From an uncultured Lachnospiraceae bacterium (GTDB taxonomy: Bacteria; Bacillota; Clostridia; Lachnospirales; Lachnospiraceae): 64,000 nt of DNA. Position numbers and translations under genes: made by a program. The notes beneath the pieces were generated by a model, which saw nothing but the letters and a program-made list of their open reading frames with translations, was not told the DNA's origin and ran no database searches. Positions 35,756-44,571 of this stretch are shown here, one piece after another; the first letter of the stretch is position 1; the number at the start of each line of letters is the position of its first letter. The stretch spans positions 1-64,000 of the forward strand of contig CAJTPO010000005.1 of NCBI GenBank assembly GCA_910578115.1, read 5' to 3'.

Positions 35756-37549
35756 TTACAGTGTCGTCTCCACAATCTTTTTTCCATCCACCTTGTAGAT
35801 CACATCGCACTTGGCGATGGTATTGAGCCGGTGCGCTATGATCACCATAGTCTTCCTGCCGTGGAAGCTGTTAATGGCATCCATAACCGCTTTCTCCGTG
35901 TCGCTGTCCAGCGCCGAGGTCGCCTCATCAAATACAAGGATCTCCGGATTATGGTAAAGTGCTCTGGCAATGCCGAGTCTCTGCCGCTGTCCGCCGGATA
36001 TTCTGACACCTCTGTCACCTATGGTGGTATCCAGCCCCTCAGGGAGTTCCTTCACAAATTCTTTCAGCTGCGCCTCCTCCAGCACCTCCCAGATCCTGCT
36101 GTCATCGATCTGATCCGCATCGATCCCGAAGGCAATATTATCACGGATGGATTCGTCAATCAGATAAATAGACTGCGGAATATAGCCGATCTTGGAAAGC
36201 CAGTCCGCATAATTATCAAATATATTCACACCGTCACAGGTGATGGTGCCCGCCTGCACATGCAAAAGTCCCAGCAGAATATCCACGATCGTTGATTTTC
36301 CTGCACCGGAAGGCCCCATAATACCTACCGACTGTCCCTTCTTTACTTCCATATGGGCATCCGTAAAGATATTTTTCTCCGTATTCGGATATGCATACGT
36401 AATATGATCCAACACGATCCTGTCCTGCAGCTTCGTCGGCGGTACCGCAGACTGCCCCCTCCCGGTCAGTCCTGTCACACTGCCATTGACATCCGACTTC
36501 ATATTGGCAGTCAGATTCTCATACAGATAGTCAAGACACGGCTGTGCATAGGCAATCTCCGACAGATACGTGTTAATACGGTTTGTTCCCGGCATCACGC
36601 GCATTGCCGCCACCGCAAAAGCAGACAGCTGCGGAATCAGGATCCCGATATTACCGCCCTTTAACATATACAACATGATAAAAAGAAGCATCGCCGCCAT
36701 GAAGATCGTCTCGATCAACAGACGGGGCAGATTGTTGAACACCGCATAATTTCTGGCTACGTCTGCTCCGATGGCACCGCTTTCATAATAATTGCGCACG
36801 AAAAATTCTTCCCGGTGCAGCACCTTCACGTCTTTCAGGCCATAGATAGACTGAATCCGCCACTTGGCGATCCGAGACTGGATCGTCTGATTTTTATGTC
36901 CGATGGCATTCAGCCTTGGCTTCAAAACCTTCGTGATCATCAGCGTCATGCCAAGAAAAATACACAGAATAAAGAGGGACATGACCGGACTTACCACCAC
37001 CAGTACGATGCACAGCGATACCGCCACCACGATCTCCGTCACCATCTGGATCAATACCAGGATCAGCTGGAAAGCATTGGGAATATCACTGTCTGTCAAC
37101 CGGAACACGGTAGGGATATCCGCCCCCAGATACTCCTCATAGGGCCTGTTTAAAAATTCCCGCATGACACGGCTGATCATCCGGTTACGATTGCGCGTCA
37201 CGAAAGTATTCTGCACATAAGTCAGAAAAAGCAGATACGTATTCTTCACCACATACAGGGCGATCAGCGAACCCAGCATGAGTATGATCAGCTGCCGGCT
37301 TGTCTCGATCTGCAGAAGATCCGCCACGCTTCCCACCAGCTCATTTTCCATGATCGCCTCCGGATCCATGATCGCCTGTACTACCGGCAGCAGCAGCGAT
37401 ACCCCCATGGTCTCCAGCAGACCGCCGATCAGAATGAGCACCGCCAGCCCCAGGATCTGTTTCTTCTGTTTCCTGTCAAAAAGATAGCTCACCTTGTGAA
37501 GCATATTGACCCTTTTTTCTCTGTTTTCTTCTGCCGTATTTTTGCTCAT
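35756..37549 (-). CDS. ABC transporter, fused membrane and ATPase domains (second PglK/MsbA-like flippase)
   Basis: 597 residues from ATG 37549, chosen over an upstream start for its GGAAAG site and because the extra residues are merely basic. Residues 25-320 carry about six membrane helices. The ATPase has Walker A GPSGAGKS (412-419), signature ISGGQ (517-521), Walker B ILVFDE (537-542) and the IIAHRL switch. It is a clear paralogue of the transporter at 7542-9311: both share IGYIPQ, YHxPxILV and DEATSALD motifs in the same order. A lipid-linked glycan is the probable cargo (inference from context). It is flanked by two GT11-type genes. Confidence 0.82.
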   Translation of the reverse strand: MSKNTAEENREKRVNMLHKVSYLFDRKQKKQILGLAVLILIGGLLETMGVSLLLPVVQAIMDPEAIMENELVGSVADLLQIETSRQLIILMLGSLIALYVVKNTYLLFLTYVQNTFVTRNRNRMISRVMREFLNRPYEEYLGADIPTVFRLTDSDIPNAFQLILVLIQMVTEIVVAVSLCIVLVVVSPVMSLFILCIFLGMTLMITKVLKPRLNAIGHKNQTIQSRIAKWRIQSIYGLKDVKVLHREEFFVRNYYESGAIGADVARNYAVFNNLPRLLIETIFMAAMLLFIMLYMLKGGNIGILIPQLSAFAVAAMRVMPGTNRINTYLSEIAYAQPCLDYLYENLTANMKSDVNGSVTGLTGRGQSAVPPTKLQDRIVLDHITYAYPNTEKNIFTDAHMEVKKGQSVGIMGPSGAGKSTIVDILLGLLHVQAGTITCDGVNIFDNYADWLSKIGYIPQSIYLIDESIRDNIAFGIDADQIDDSRIWEVLEEAQLKEFVKELPEGLDTTIGDRGVRISGGQRQRLGIARALYHNPEILVFDEATSALDSDTEKAVMDAINSFHGRKTMVIIAHRLNTIAKCDVIYKVDGKKIVETTL

Positions 37550-37623
37550 CCGGTTCTTTCCTTTCCCCTGCTTCCTCGGCTCCTTTCGCCTGACAGGCAT
37601 GCCCACAGCGTAAATTGCTCCAG

Positions 37624-38610
37624 TTACTCATGCGCTGCAATCTTCTGCATGTCTTCCCGGTATATATCTTCACAGTTCCACCCGTTCAGCCATCTGTCCG
37701 GTGCAAACACAGTCTTATGCGGATTATTGTTCAAATAGGAAGCCCACCAGCTGAAACTGCTGTTCGCCAGGATATTGTGCCTGCATTTGCTCATCAGGGC
37801 AAATTCCGCGTAATCCCGGTCCATCCCGCTGTCTGACAGTTCTCCCAGATCCACAACCCTGATCCTTCCCGCCGATACGGCTTCTGCCGGTATTTCCGCT
37901 TTCCATTCCCCGTCTTTTCCACATGCCGGCTGCTGTCCACCGGACTGCTCATGCACCGCCCATTTCCCGGCCCAATCCTTATCGTTGGTAAACAGATAGA
38001 AAACGCACGCCGGATACTTCTCAAGCATCCGTTCCATGGCCACACGATAATATGACCCGGTACAGATATCACCGAACAGCTTCTGATTCACGGGCAGAAG
38101 ATAATCGCCTCTCCGGATATGCACACTGACCGCCTCTTTGGCTGCGATCTCTTCCAGCCATTCCCGCAGGATCCGGCCGCCTGAAGTCTGTCTCTCTATA
38201 TGGGAAACAAGCCTGTCCGTGTCGAAAATCTTCCTGACCTGCTCCCTCACCGGATGGAAATACTTCTCCGTCTGCCAGTATCCTTCCAGATAAATATCAT
38301 CCCAGTCCAGGATCTGCGGCCTGTAACATTTGTCTTCCTCAAAATAGGACTTCTTTTTCCTGCCGCACAGCTTTCTCCGTATTCTGGCATGCAGATACGG
38401 GGAGGAATCCAGCATCCTGCGCAGCTCTTTTTTGTCCGCGCGCTCATACGTCGCGCCAAAAGGAGCAAGCGCCAAAACACGCTGTCTGTCCTCCACAAAC
38501 CCTGACACATCATCGATCTTAACGTCTTTGCCAAGACTTTTCAGTTGTAAATATAAGGCATACTGGAACATCTGATTGCCCAGACCGCCTGCAAGCTGTA
38601 TAATAACCAT
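37624..38610 (-). CDS. Alpha-1,2-fucosyltransferase-like, GT11
   Basis: 328 residues. Complete GT11 motif set: LAGGLGNQMFQYALYLQLK (6-24), EGYWQTEKYF (109-118), HIRRGDYLL (164-172), FYLFTNDKDW and the C-terminal CRHNILANSSFSWWASYLN. This is closer to characterised alpha-1,2-fucosyltransferases (WbsJ/FutC type) than the other two GT11-like genes in the locus. GDP-fucose would be the donor and a beta-galactoside the acceptor. A low-complexity insert with Gly-Gln and Lys residues (about 215-240) is unusual. GGGA five bases before the ATG supports the start. Confidence 0.9.
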   Translation of the reverse strand: MVIIQLAGGLGNQMFQYALYLQLKSLGKDVKIDDVSGFVEDRQRVLALAPFGATYERADKKELRRMLDSSPYLHARIRRKLCGRKKKSYFEEDKCYRPQILDWDDIYLEGYWQTEKYFHPVREQVRKIFDTDRLVSHIERQTSGGRILREWLEEIAAKEAVSVHIRRGDYLLPVNQKLFGDICTGSYYRVAMERMLEKYPACVFYLFTNDKDWAGKWAVHEQSGGQQPACGKDGEWKAEIPAEAVSAGRIRVVDLGELSDSGMDRDYAEFALMSKCRHNILANSSFSWWASYLNNNPHKTVFAPDRWLNGWNCEDIYREDMQKIAAHE

Positions 38611-38643
38611 ATTTTTCCCGAAATTAAAAATCCATAGCCATGA

Positions 38644-39732
38644 TCAGTGCGCGGAACCTTTATAAATAAGCTTCTTTACTTTCACTTTCAGCGGAATGAC
38701 CACCCGCTTTTCAAACCGGATCCTGCGGCTGTACCGTGCGGGAGACTTTAAAAACAGCTTCATTTTCCTGTAATCACGCGGATCCGCCTCCGGCCTTTTA
38801 AACGCTGCCTCGAAATACTTCCTGTTCTCCCTTATGATCCGCGTAAGCCGGTCCAGATAATCGTCTCTCTCCGGCTGTCCGGACGCCTTCACCTGATCAT
38901 AAAAAAGCAGCAGCCTTTTATAGAAGAAATAATTATGAAGATCGGCCAGATCCTGTCTGCCCATCCCTTTTAGAAAAGCCGTCTTCTCATAATAGGCCGG
39001 AATCTGATCCGTAAACGTACGGGAATTGATCCGCACATTCATGATGCTTCCTTCTCTGTCTATTATATAGTTATAACAGGCCATGTCAAGGTAAACACTG
39101 CATTCCGAACGGCTGAGGGCCTTCGTCGTGAACACGATATCCTCGTACCATCTCCCCGCCGGAAAAGAAAGTCCTGTAAGAATCTCCCGTTTATACAGTT
39201 TATTCCAGGCCGCATTCTGGATCGCATATTCCCTGGTCTCCAGCACATATTGCTCCAGCGCCTCCTGTCCCTCAAACAAAATAACTCTGTCCCGCGACTC
39301 ATCCACGGTACGGTTCCGATGCACCTGCCGGTATCGACAGATTCCCGTGTCCGCCGCCTGTGCCTTCATAGCCCCCAGCATCCGCTCATACATATCCGGA
39401 TCGATCCAGTCATCTCCATCCACAAAGCCGATATAACTGCCTGTGGCAGCCGCCATTCCGGCATTTCTCGCATCCGAAAGACCGCCGTTCTCCTTGTGGA
39501 TCACCCGTATACGCGTTTCTTCCCGGGCCAGCCGGTCACAAAGCTCTCCCGTATCATCCGTCGAGCCGTCATCCACCACTATAATCTCCAGATTCCTGTA
39601 AGTCTGTGCACATACAGATCCAAGTCCCCGCTCAAGGTATCCTCCTATGTTATAGGCCGGCACGATAACAGAGATCAGATCCGTCTGCTCCTCCTCCCTG
39701 ATCCGGGGATGATACTCTTCCAATATCTTCAT
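38644..39732 (-). CDS. GT2 glycosyltransferase
   Basis: 362 residues. GT-A motifs ISVIVPAYNIGGYLERGL (20-37), IVVDDGSTDDTG (51-62), ENGGLSDARNAGM (81-93) and FVDGDDWI (103-110). The C-terminal domain contains WYEDIVFTTKALS, typical of the WcaA/EpsJ-like subgroup of capsule transferases. GGAGG with four bases to ATG 39732 supports the start. It probably adds one sugar of the repeat unit; the donor is unknown. The gene follows the AsnB gene after 67 bases. Confidence 0.89.
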   Translation of the reverse strand: MKILEEYHPRIREEEQTDLISVIVPAYNIGGYLERGLGSVCAQTYRNLEIIVVDDGSTDDTGELCDRLAREETRIRVIHKENGGLSDARNAGMAAATGSYIGFVDGDDWIDPDMYERMLGAMKAQAADTGICRYRQVHRNRTVDESRDRVILFEGQEALEQYVLETREYAIQNAAWNKLYKREILTGLSFPAGRWYEDIVFTTKALSRSECSVYLDMACYNYIIDREGSIMNVRINSRTFTDQIPAYYEKTAFLKGMGRQDLADLHNYFFYKRLLLFYDQVKASGQPERDDYLDRLTRIIRENRKYFEAAFKRPEADPRDYRKMKLFLKSPARYSRRIRFEKRVVIPLKVKVKKLIYKGSAH

Positions 39733-39799
39733 ATATCCTCCATTCCTGCCCAGTCTGCGAATTTGGGTGCAGGCACAAATTTGCGTCTCCTCTCAACCG

Positions 39800-41716
39800 T
39801 CAATTCTTTCTGCGCAGCCCTTCGGCTTCCCGGTTACCTTTCTCCCTGTATGCCATCCACTCCTGGAACATCAGTATATACCAGATCTGCAGGCGCCAGA
39901 TATCCCGCTCAATATAATCCCGCCATATTCTCCACACCACGTCCGGGTTCAGTATTCCCTGCCGTTCCAGTACGGCCCGGTCGATCAGGCTCTCCGCCCA
40001 CGCCCGAAGGCCCGGCTCCCTGAGCCATTTCTGCAGCGGTATACTAAATCCCTTTTTCGGACGCTCCATCAGTTCACGCGGTACATATTGATACAGAACA
40101 TTCCGAAGTATCTTCTTCGTGGCGTCTCCAACGCAATAGGCCAACGGCAGCGTCCATGCAAATTCCACCACGTCCCTGTCCAGCATGGGAACCCTTGTCT
40201 CCAGCGAAACCGCCATCGCACTCCTGTCAACTTTGTTCAGAATATCATCCGGATGATACATCAGAAGATCCATCAACATCAGGTTATGCCGCGGCTCCCG
40301 AAGCAGTCCCGCCGGGTAGGTGTCCATCACCGTGCGCTGCGCTTCCCTGCCTGGATCCCGTCTCACAATCGAAAATCCCTCTCCGATCTCGGAGCGCAGA
40401 TACGTATCCTCAATACCATGCGCCCCCAAAAGCCTGGCCATCGTCATCAGCGTCCCCCGCCTGCGCCTGCACGCAATCTCTGCCGCAGCGCCCGCCGGTC
40501 TGCGGATCCAAAACGGAATCCGTCTTGCCTTATTCCAGACCCGGTCAACGGAAGCATAACTGTTATAGCCGCAGAACAGCTCATCCCCGCCATCACCGCT
40601 CAGGGATACCGTCACATGTTCCCTCGTCATTCTGCTTACAAGATACGTCGGAATCTGCGAAGAATCTGCAAAAGGCTCTCCAAACATTTCCGCCAGCTTC
40701 GGGATCACGCCGCGGGCATCCTCCTCCGTAATATACAGCTCCGTGTGATCCGTTCCCAGATGTGCGGCAATCTTCCCCGCCACATCCGCCTCGTTATATT
40801 TCTCATCCCACATACCTATGGTAAAACTTCTGACACGCTTTGCAGACAACGACTGCATCAGCGACACCACCGTGCTGCTGTCAATCCCTGCCGAAAGGAA
40901 AGCTCCTACCGGCACATCCGCCATCATCTGCCCCCGGATCGACTCTTTCAGCAGCCGTTCCAGTTCCTCCGCCGCTTCCGTCTCACTTCCCCGAAAAGGA
41001 TTCGCTTCTCCCCGCTGTGCAGCCTCCGTCATCGACCAGTACGTCTTTCTCTCATATTGCTGAAACGGATATCTGATCTCCAGTATCGTCCCCGGCTCCA
41101 GCTTATAAATCTTTTCATAGACCGAACCGGGTGCCGGAATATACCCATACCGGAAATACTGCTCCAAAATTCCGGTATTTATGGGGTTATCAAATCCTTC
41201 CAACGCAGCAATGGAATTCAGATCCGAGGCAAATACAAATTTCCCCCCGCTTGTAAATCCATAGTATAACGGCTTCTCGCCAACACGGTCACGGGCCAGG
41301 TATAACATCCGTTCTTTTTTATCGTATACCGCCAGGGCAAACATCCCCTTCGCCATATCAAGCGTTTTTTCCAGTCCATATGCAGAGACTGCCTCCAGGA
41401 GGACTTCCGTGTCCGAAGCCCCCTTAAAAGCAGCCACTCTATTCTCCTCACGCAGTTTCTTCCGTATTATACTGTAATTATAGATCTCGCCGTTATAGCT
41501 TATAACGTATCGTCCGTTATGTGATTCCATCGGCTGTGCCCCTGCCGCGCTCAAATCCACGATGGACAGGCGTCTGTGCCCCAGAACTACCGAGGCGTCT
41601 TCCGCCGCCCAGACGCCGGATGCATCCGGTCCTCTGTAATACATCCGTTCGTTCATCCGCTCTATATTACGCTGCCATCCTTCTCCCCAATTACAAAAAC
41701 CGGCAATTCCGCACAT
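39800..41716 (-). CDS. Asparagine synthase-type amidotransferase (AsnB-like)
   Basis: 638 residues from ATG 41716, so that Cys2 of MCGIAGF becomes the N-terminal nucleophile after Met removal; GGAGA precedes this ATG. Class II glutaminase domain at 1-210 (NGEIYNY, ARDRVGEKPLYY), then the synthetase domain with the PP-loop AFLSAGIDSSTV and SGDGGDELFCGYNSY. AsnB makes asparagine from aspartate, but copies inside O-antigen and capsule loci (WbpS-type) are thought to amidate uronic acids or amino sugars. Two AsnB genes in one polysaccharide locus favour the second role (inference). The Ala in the PP-loop (SAGIDS instead of SGGxDS) is a minor deviation found in other members. Confidence 0.87.
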   Translation of the reverse strand: MCGIAGFCNWGEGWQRNIERMNERMYYRGPDASGVWAAEDASVVLGHRRLSIVDLSAAGAQPMESHNGRYVISYNGEIYNYSIIRKKLREENRVAAFKGASDTEVLLEAVSAYGLEKTLDMAKGMFALAVYDKKERMLYLARDRVGEKPLYYGFTSGGKFVFASDLNSIAALEGFDNPINTGILEQYFRYGYIPAPGSVYEKIYKLEPGTILEIRYPFQQYERKTYWSMTEAAQRGEANPFRGSETEAAEELERLLKESIRGQMMADVPVGAFLSAGIDSSTVVSLMQSLSAKRVRSFTIGMWDEKYNEADVAGKIAAHLGTDHTELYITEEDARGVIPKLAEMFGEPFADSSQIPTYLVSRMTREHVTVSLSGDGGDELFCGYNSYASVDRVWNKARRIPFWIRRPAGAAAEIACRRRRGTLMTMARLLGAHGIEDTYLRSEIGEGFSIVRRDPGREAQRTVMDTYPAGLLREPRHNLMLMDLLMYHPDDILNKVDRSAMAVSLETRVPMLDRDVVEFAWTLPLAYCVGDATKKILRNVLYQYVPRELMERPKKGFSIPLQKWLREPGLRAWAESLIDRAVLERQGILNPDVVWRIWRDYIERDIWRLQIWYILMFQEWMAYREKGNREAEGLRRKN

Positions 41717-41755
41717 GACTCTCTCCTTTTTCATCCAGTTGTGCTCTCATCCCAC

Positions 41756-42850
41756 TTATTCCTCAATCTGCGCATACTCCTGGCGGGCAATCCTGTCCAG
41801 AATTATTTCTCTCGCCTCTTCCATCCTGCTCATCCACAGCGTATACGCTGCATCCCATGACCGGTATTCCTCCTGCCCGCGCTTATCGGCAAATTCATAA
41901 TGTTCCTGCAGATACTCCCGCAGAAAACCGGAGCATTTCTCCGCCCCAATGGCATTGGTATGACTGCCGTAATCTGCGAAATCCTCCTCAAAAATAATTC
42001 CAATCTCTCCATAATGATTGTTCATATTCAGAAAAGAATAGCCGTAAGAAGAAACGATTCCTTCCATATAATTATACATCTGCTGTTCTTTCAGTGATTC
42101 TCCGTAGGGGGACACGATAAACAGGGCCTCTTTTCCCTCCTGCTGCAGAAAGGTCAGCAGATCCCTCAGATAAGCCTCCTGTTCCGGCGGCATTGCCTGC
42201 TCCCCCGCCGCATTCCCACAGTCAGGCCTGGGCTGCGGCCCCACCTCATCTTTGAATTCAAAGCCTTTCAGCGGATTCGTCTTATGATAAGCCATATTTG
42301 CCCACTCGGATGGCAATGTCAGCATCTTCCAGTTGGTGTGGTATTTCATAATATCCAGATAGTAACTGAGCCGCCCCTCTTCATCGTCCCTGGGGACCAG
42401 TGCCCGAATGGTCCTGACCCGATTGCACGAATATTTCATATTGTCGGTCACACCGCGGGTATAAGCCATATTATCGGTCAGTCCCTCATCCTCCATGGTA
42501 AACATCCGCATCTCAAAAATATACAGCTGCGGACTCTGCGTCTTCTCCGCCTCTTCCACCAGATACTTCATGGCAGCGGGCCGCTGTACATTGGACGACA
42601 ACGGATACATTGCAATTCCTGTTTCCCCCCACAGTTTTGGTGCTGCATAATAAGGAAATACCGGACTTGATCCGATCATCACAATATCAAGTGTATGGTC
42701 CTTTTCTGCATAGAAACCGGAAAAACGGTCTTTTACAGCTCCATTTGTCCTCAAAATATAGGATATCGGAATCAGCAACAGCACAAAGACAGCCAGAAAC
42801 GCCGTGATCTGTACTGCCGTCCATATATTACACCTGCTACTCTGCTTCAT
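41756..42850 (-). CDS. Membrane-anchored SGNH-like protein
   Basis: 364 residues with one N-terminal membrane anchor (about 15-34); the remainder is predicted outside. DIVMIGSSPVFPYYAAP (55-71) places a GSS nucleophile, and DYGSHTNAIGAEKC (293-306) gives an Asp/His pair near the C-terminus, as in AlgX/DltD-like SGNH proteins. It resembles the SGNH-like protein at 9370-10791 in layout but not in detail, and lacks an adjacent MBOAT gene. A role in O-acylation of the glycan, fed by the MBOAT protein far downstream or by another acyltransferase, is possible. It sits between an AsnB and a GT4 gene. Start has only a weak ribosome site. Confidence 0.62.
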   Translation of the reverse strand: MKQSSRCNIWTAVQITAFLAVFVLLLIPISYILRTNGAVKDRFSGFYAEKDHTLDIVMIGSSPVFPYYAAPKLWGETGIAMYPLSSNVQRPAAMKYLVEEAEKTQSPQLYIFEMRMFTMEDEGLTDNMAYTRGVTDNMKYSCNRVRTIRALVPRDDEEGRLSYYLDIMKYHTNWKMLTLPSEWANMAYHKTNPLKGFEFKDEVGPQPRPDCGNAAGEQAMPPEQEAYLRDLLTFLQQEGKEALFIVSPYGESLKEQQMYNYMEGIVSSYGYSFLNMNNHYGEIGIIFEEDFADYGSHTNAIGAEKCSGFLREYLQEHYEFADKRGQEEYRSWDAAYTLWMSRMEEAREIILDRIARQEYAQIEE

Positions 42851-42876
42851 TTTACTTTCTACATCCTTTTCGTCTT

Positions 42877-43992
42877 TTACTTTTCCATGATCCTCTCAAA
42901 ATATTCCCGCCACAGCCCGTTGACCCGTTCCGGTGCCAGTTTCTTCTGGATCTGCGCCGCCTCACGGCCCAGCCGCTCTGCCAGATCCGGATCACCTAAC
43001 AGCCTGTCCATGGCTCTCTCCAGCGCTTTATCGTCACCCACAGGAATGATCAGACCGTTCACTTCATCCGTTATCAATTCTACGGTCCCGCCGCTGGGCA
43101 CATCCGTTGCAATCACGGGCAGCCCGGTCGCCAAAGCCTCGATCAACGCATTGGAAACACCTTCCGAGCAGGACGTCAACAGAAAAAGAGACGCCTTCTC
43201 GATCCGTGCGGCCACATCCGGAATAACACCTGGCATCATTACTCTGCCTGTTATCCCCAATCGCCCCGCCAGCTCTTCCAGATACCCACGAAGTTCCCCG
43301 TCACCATAGATTGTAAGCGTATAGTCAGGATAGCGGTCAGCCAGCGCAGCAAACGCCCTGAGCATCATCTCGTGATTTTTGTTGGCATCCATCCGCCCCA
43401 CCGAGACAATCTGCCTGTCCCGTTCTCCCTCATATCTTGGTTTGATGAAATCCGGATTCAGGGAGTTCGGCAGAATGACCGCCCGTCTCCTCACCCTCTT
43501 ATGGAAGAAATACCGGGAGCGCTCTGTCTGCAGAACAATCCCGTCCGCAAAAGGAAACAGGTGATTGGCTAACACGCGCATCAATCTGTTGGGGTATTCT
43601 TCTTTTGCTTCTCCCACCACTGACACCACAGACCTCGTGCGGGTAAACATTGTCGTAACAATCGTCATGAAATTATTCTTGCCGATACAGGATAACACCA
43701 GGTTTGGTTTCTCCTCCTTCCAGACTCTGTGCAGCTTTTGTACACGGCGGTAAAAATTGACAATACGGCTGTTACTCAATTCCGATTCTGTCAGATCCGA
43801 GATCACTCGCTTCACGCCCGGCGGCAATGCATACTCTTCCCCCTCCGGAAATTTGTACTGTGTGACCATTGTCACCCGATATCCTGTATTTTGAAAATAT
43901 TCGGCCAGATTTACAAATACCCTCTCGGCTCCCCCTTTGTGCAGTGAGCCGATGTAAAAACATATGTGTTTCTTTCCACTCTTCCTTTTCAT
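42877..43992 (-). CDS. GT4 glycosyltransferase
   Basis: 371 residues. CFYIGSLHKGGAERVFVNLA is the GT4 donor loop; IVSVGRMDANKNHEMMLRAF and TSCSEGVSNALIEALATGLP (E-x7-E) complete the signature. Related to galactosyl- and N-acetylgalactosaminyl-transferases of capsule loci such as PglA/PglH-like enzymes. The start has a weak ribosome site, and the gene is the first one downstream of the AT-rich gap at 43993-44571, from which a promoter may act. Donor sugar unknown. Confidence 0.87.
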   Translation of the reverse strand: MKRKSGKKHICFYIGSLHKGGAERVFVNLAEYFQNTGYRVTMVTQYKFPEGEEYALPPGVKRVISDLTESELSNSRIVNFYRRVQKLHRVWKEEKPNLVLSCIGKNNFMTIVTTMFTRTRSVVSVVGEAKEEYPNRLMRVLANHLFPFADGIVLQTERSRYFFHKRVRRRAVILPNSLNPDFIKPRYEGERDRQIVSVGRMDANKNHEMMLRAFAALADRYPDYTLTIYGDGELRGYLEELAGRLGITGRVMMPGVIPDVAARIEKASLFLLTSCSEGVSNALIEALATGLPVIATDVPSGGTVELITDEVNGLIIPVGDDKALERAMDRLLGDPDLAERLGREAAQIQKKLAPERVNGLWREYFERIMEK

Positions 43993-44571
43993 ATCATTTG
44001 CATAAAATCCTTCATTTCATTTTTTTCATCGCCGTTTTTTCCTGTTTTCCTTCTTTTTTCCTGCATTTTCGTCAAATAACTCATTTTTATCAAATCATAA
44101 TTTAATTTATTGTTTTAAATTGTGCGCACTATTTTAGATATTATCTGACATTATTTTTCTTTTTTCCTCATATATCCGTCATAATTTTCAATGCTTTTTA
44201 GAATTTCGCAAGTTACAATTTTCTCTATTCCTACAAAATATCCGTCAGCATTTTTGGGTGTCCTCTAATCTCACTTTTTATTAATTTCACCCGTTTTATC
44301 TTCCTGCATTTCGCTTTTTCCAACTCCTGCCGAATTAAAATTCCCACACTCTATACATGGAGTTTCGTACAATCTCATTCATTATTTCCACCGGCTATTT
44401 TCAAGACATCTGCCGTTATATTATTCATTCTTTACGTCGTGCCGTCGAATGCTCTTCGGCACAAGACTCATCCTCTATACAAGCTATAGAGACCACATTA
44501 CAAATTTCTGCCGTTATATATTGCAGGCATTCTCGATACACCGTACAACTATATACGTCCATCATTTGACA
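43993..44571. other. AT-rich intergenic gap inside the polysaccharide locus
   Basis: 579 bases without a credible gene and much richer in A and T than the flanking genes, with many T-runs on the plus strand. Visible structure: a perfect dyad CTCTATA-N5-TATAGAG (44473-44491), a GTGCCG-N12-CGGCAC stem (44439-44462) that could end the upstream AsnB transcript but has no T-run, and a 13-base direct repeat TCTGCCGTTATAT at about 44409 and 44507. On the minus strand TTGATA-17-GAAAAT near 44067-44092 is a possible weak promoter for the GT4 gene. I see no coding signal on either strand. Confidence 0.6.
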
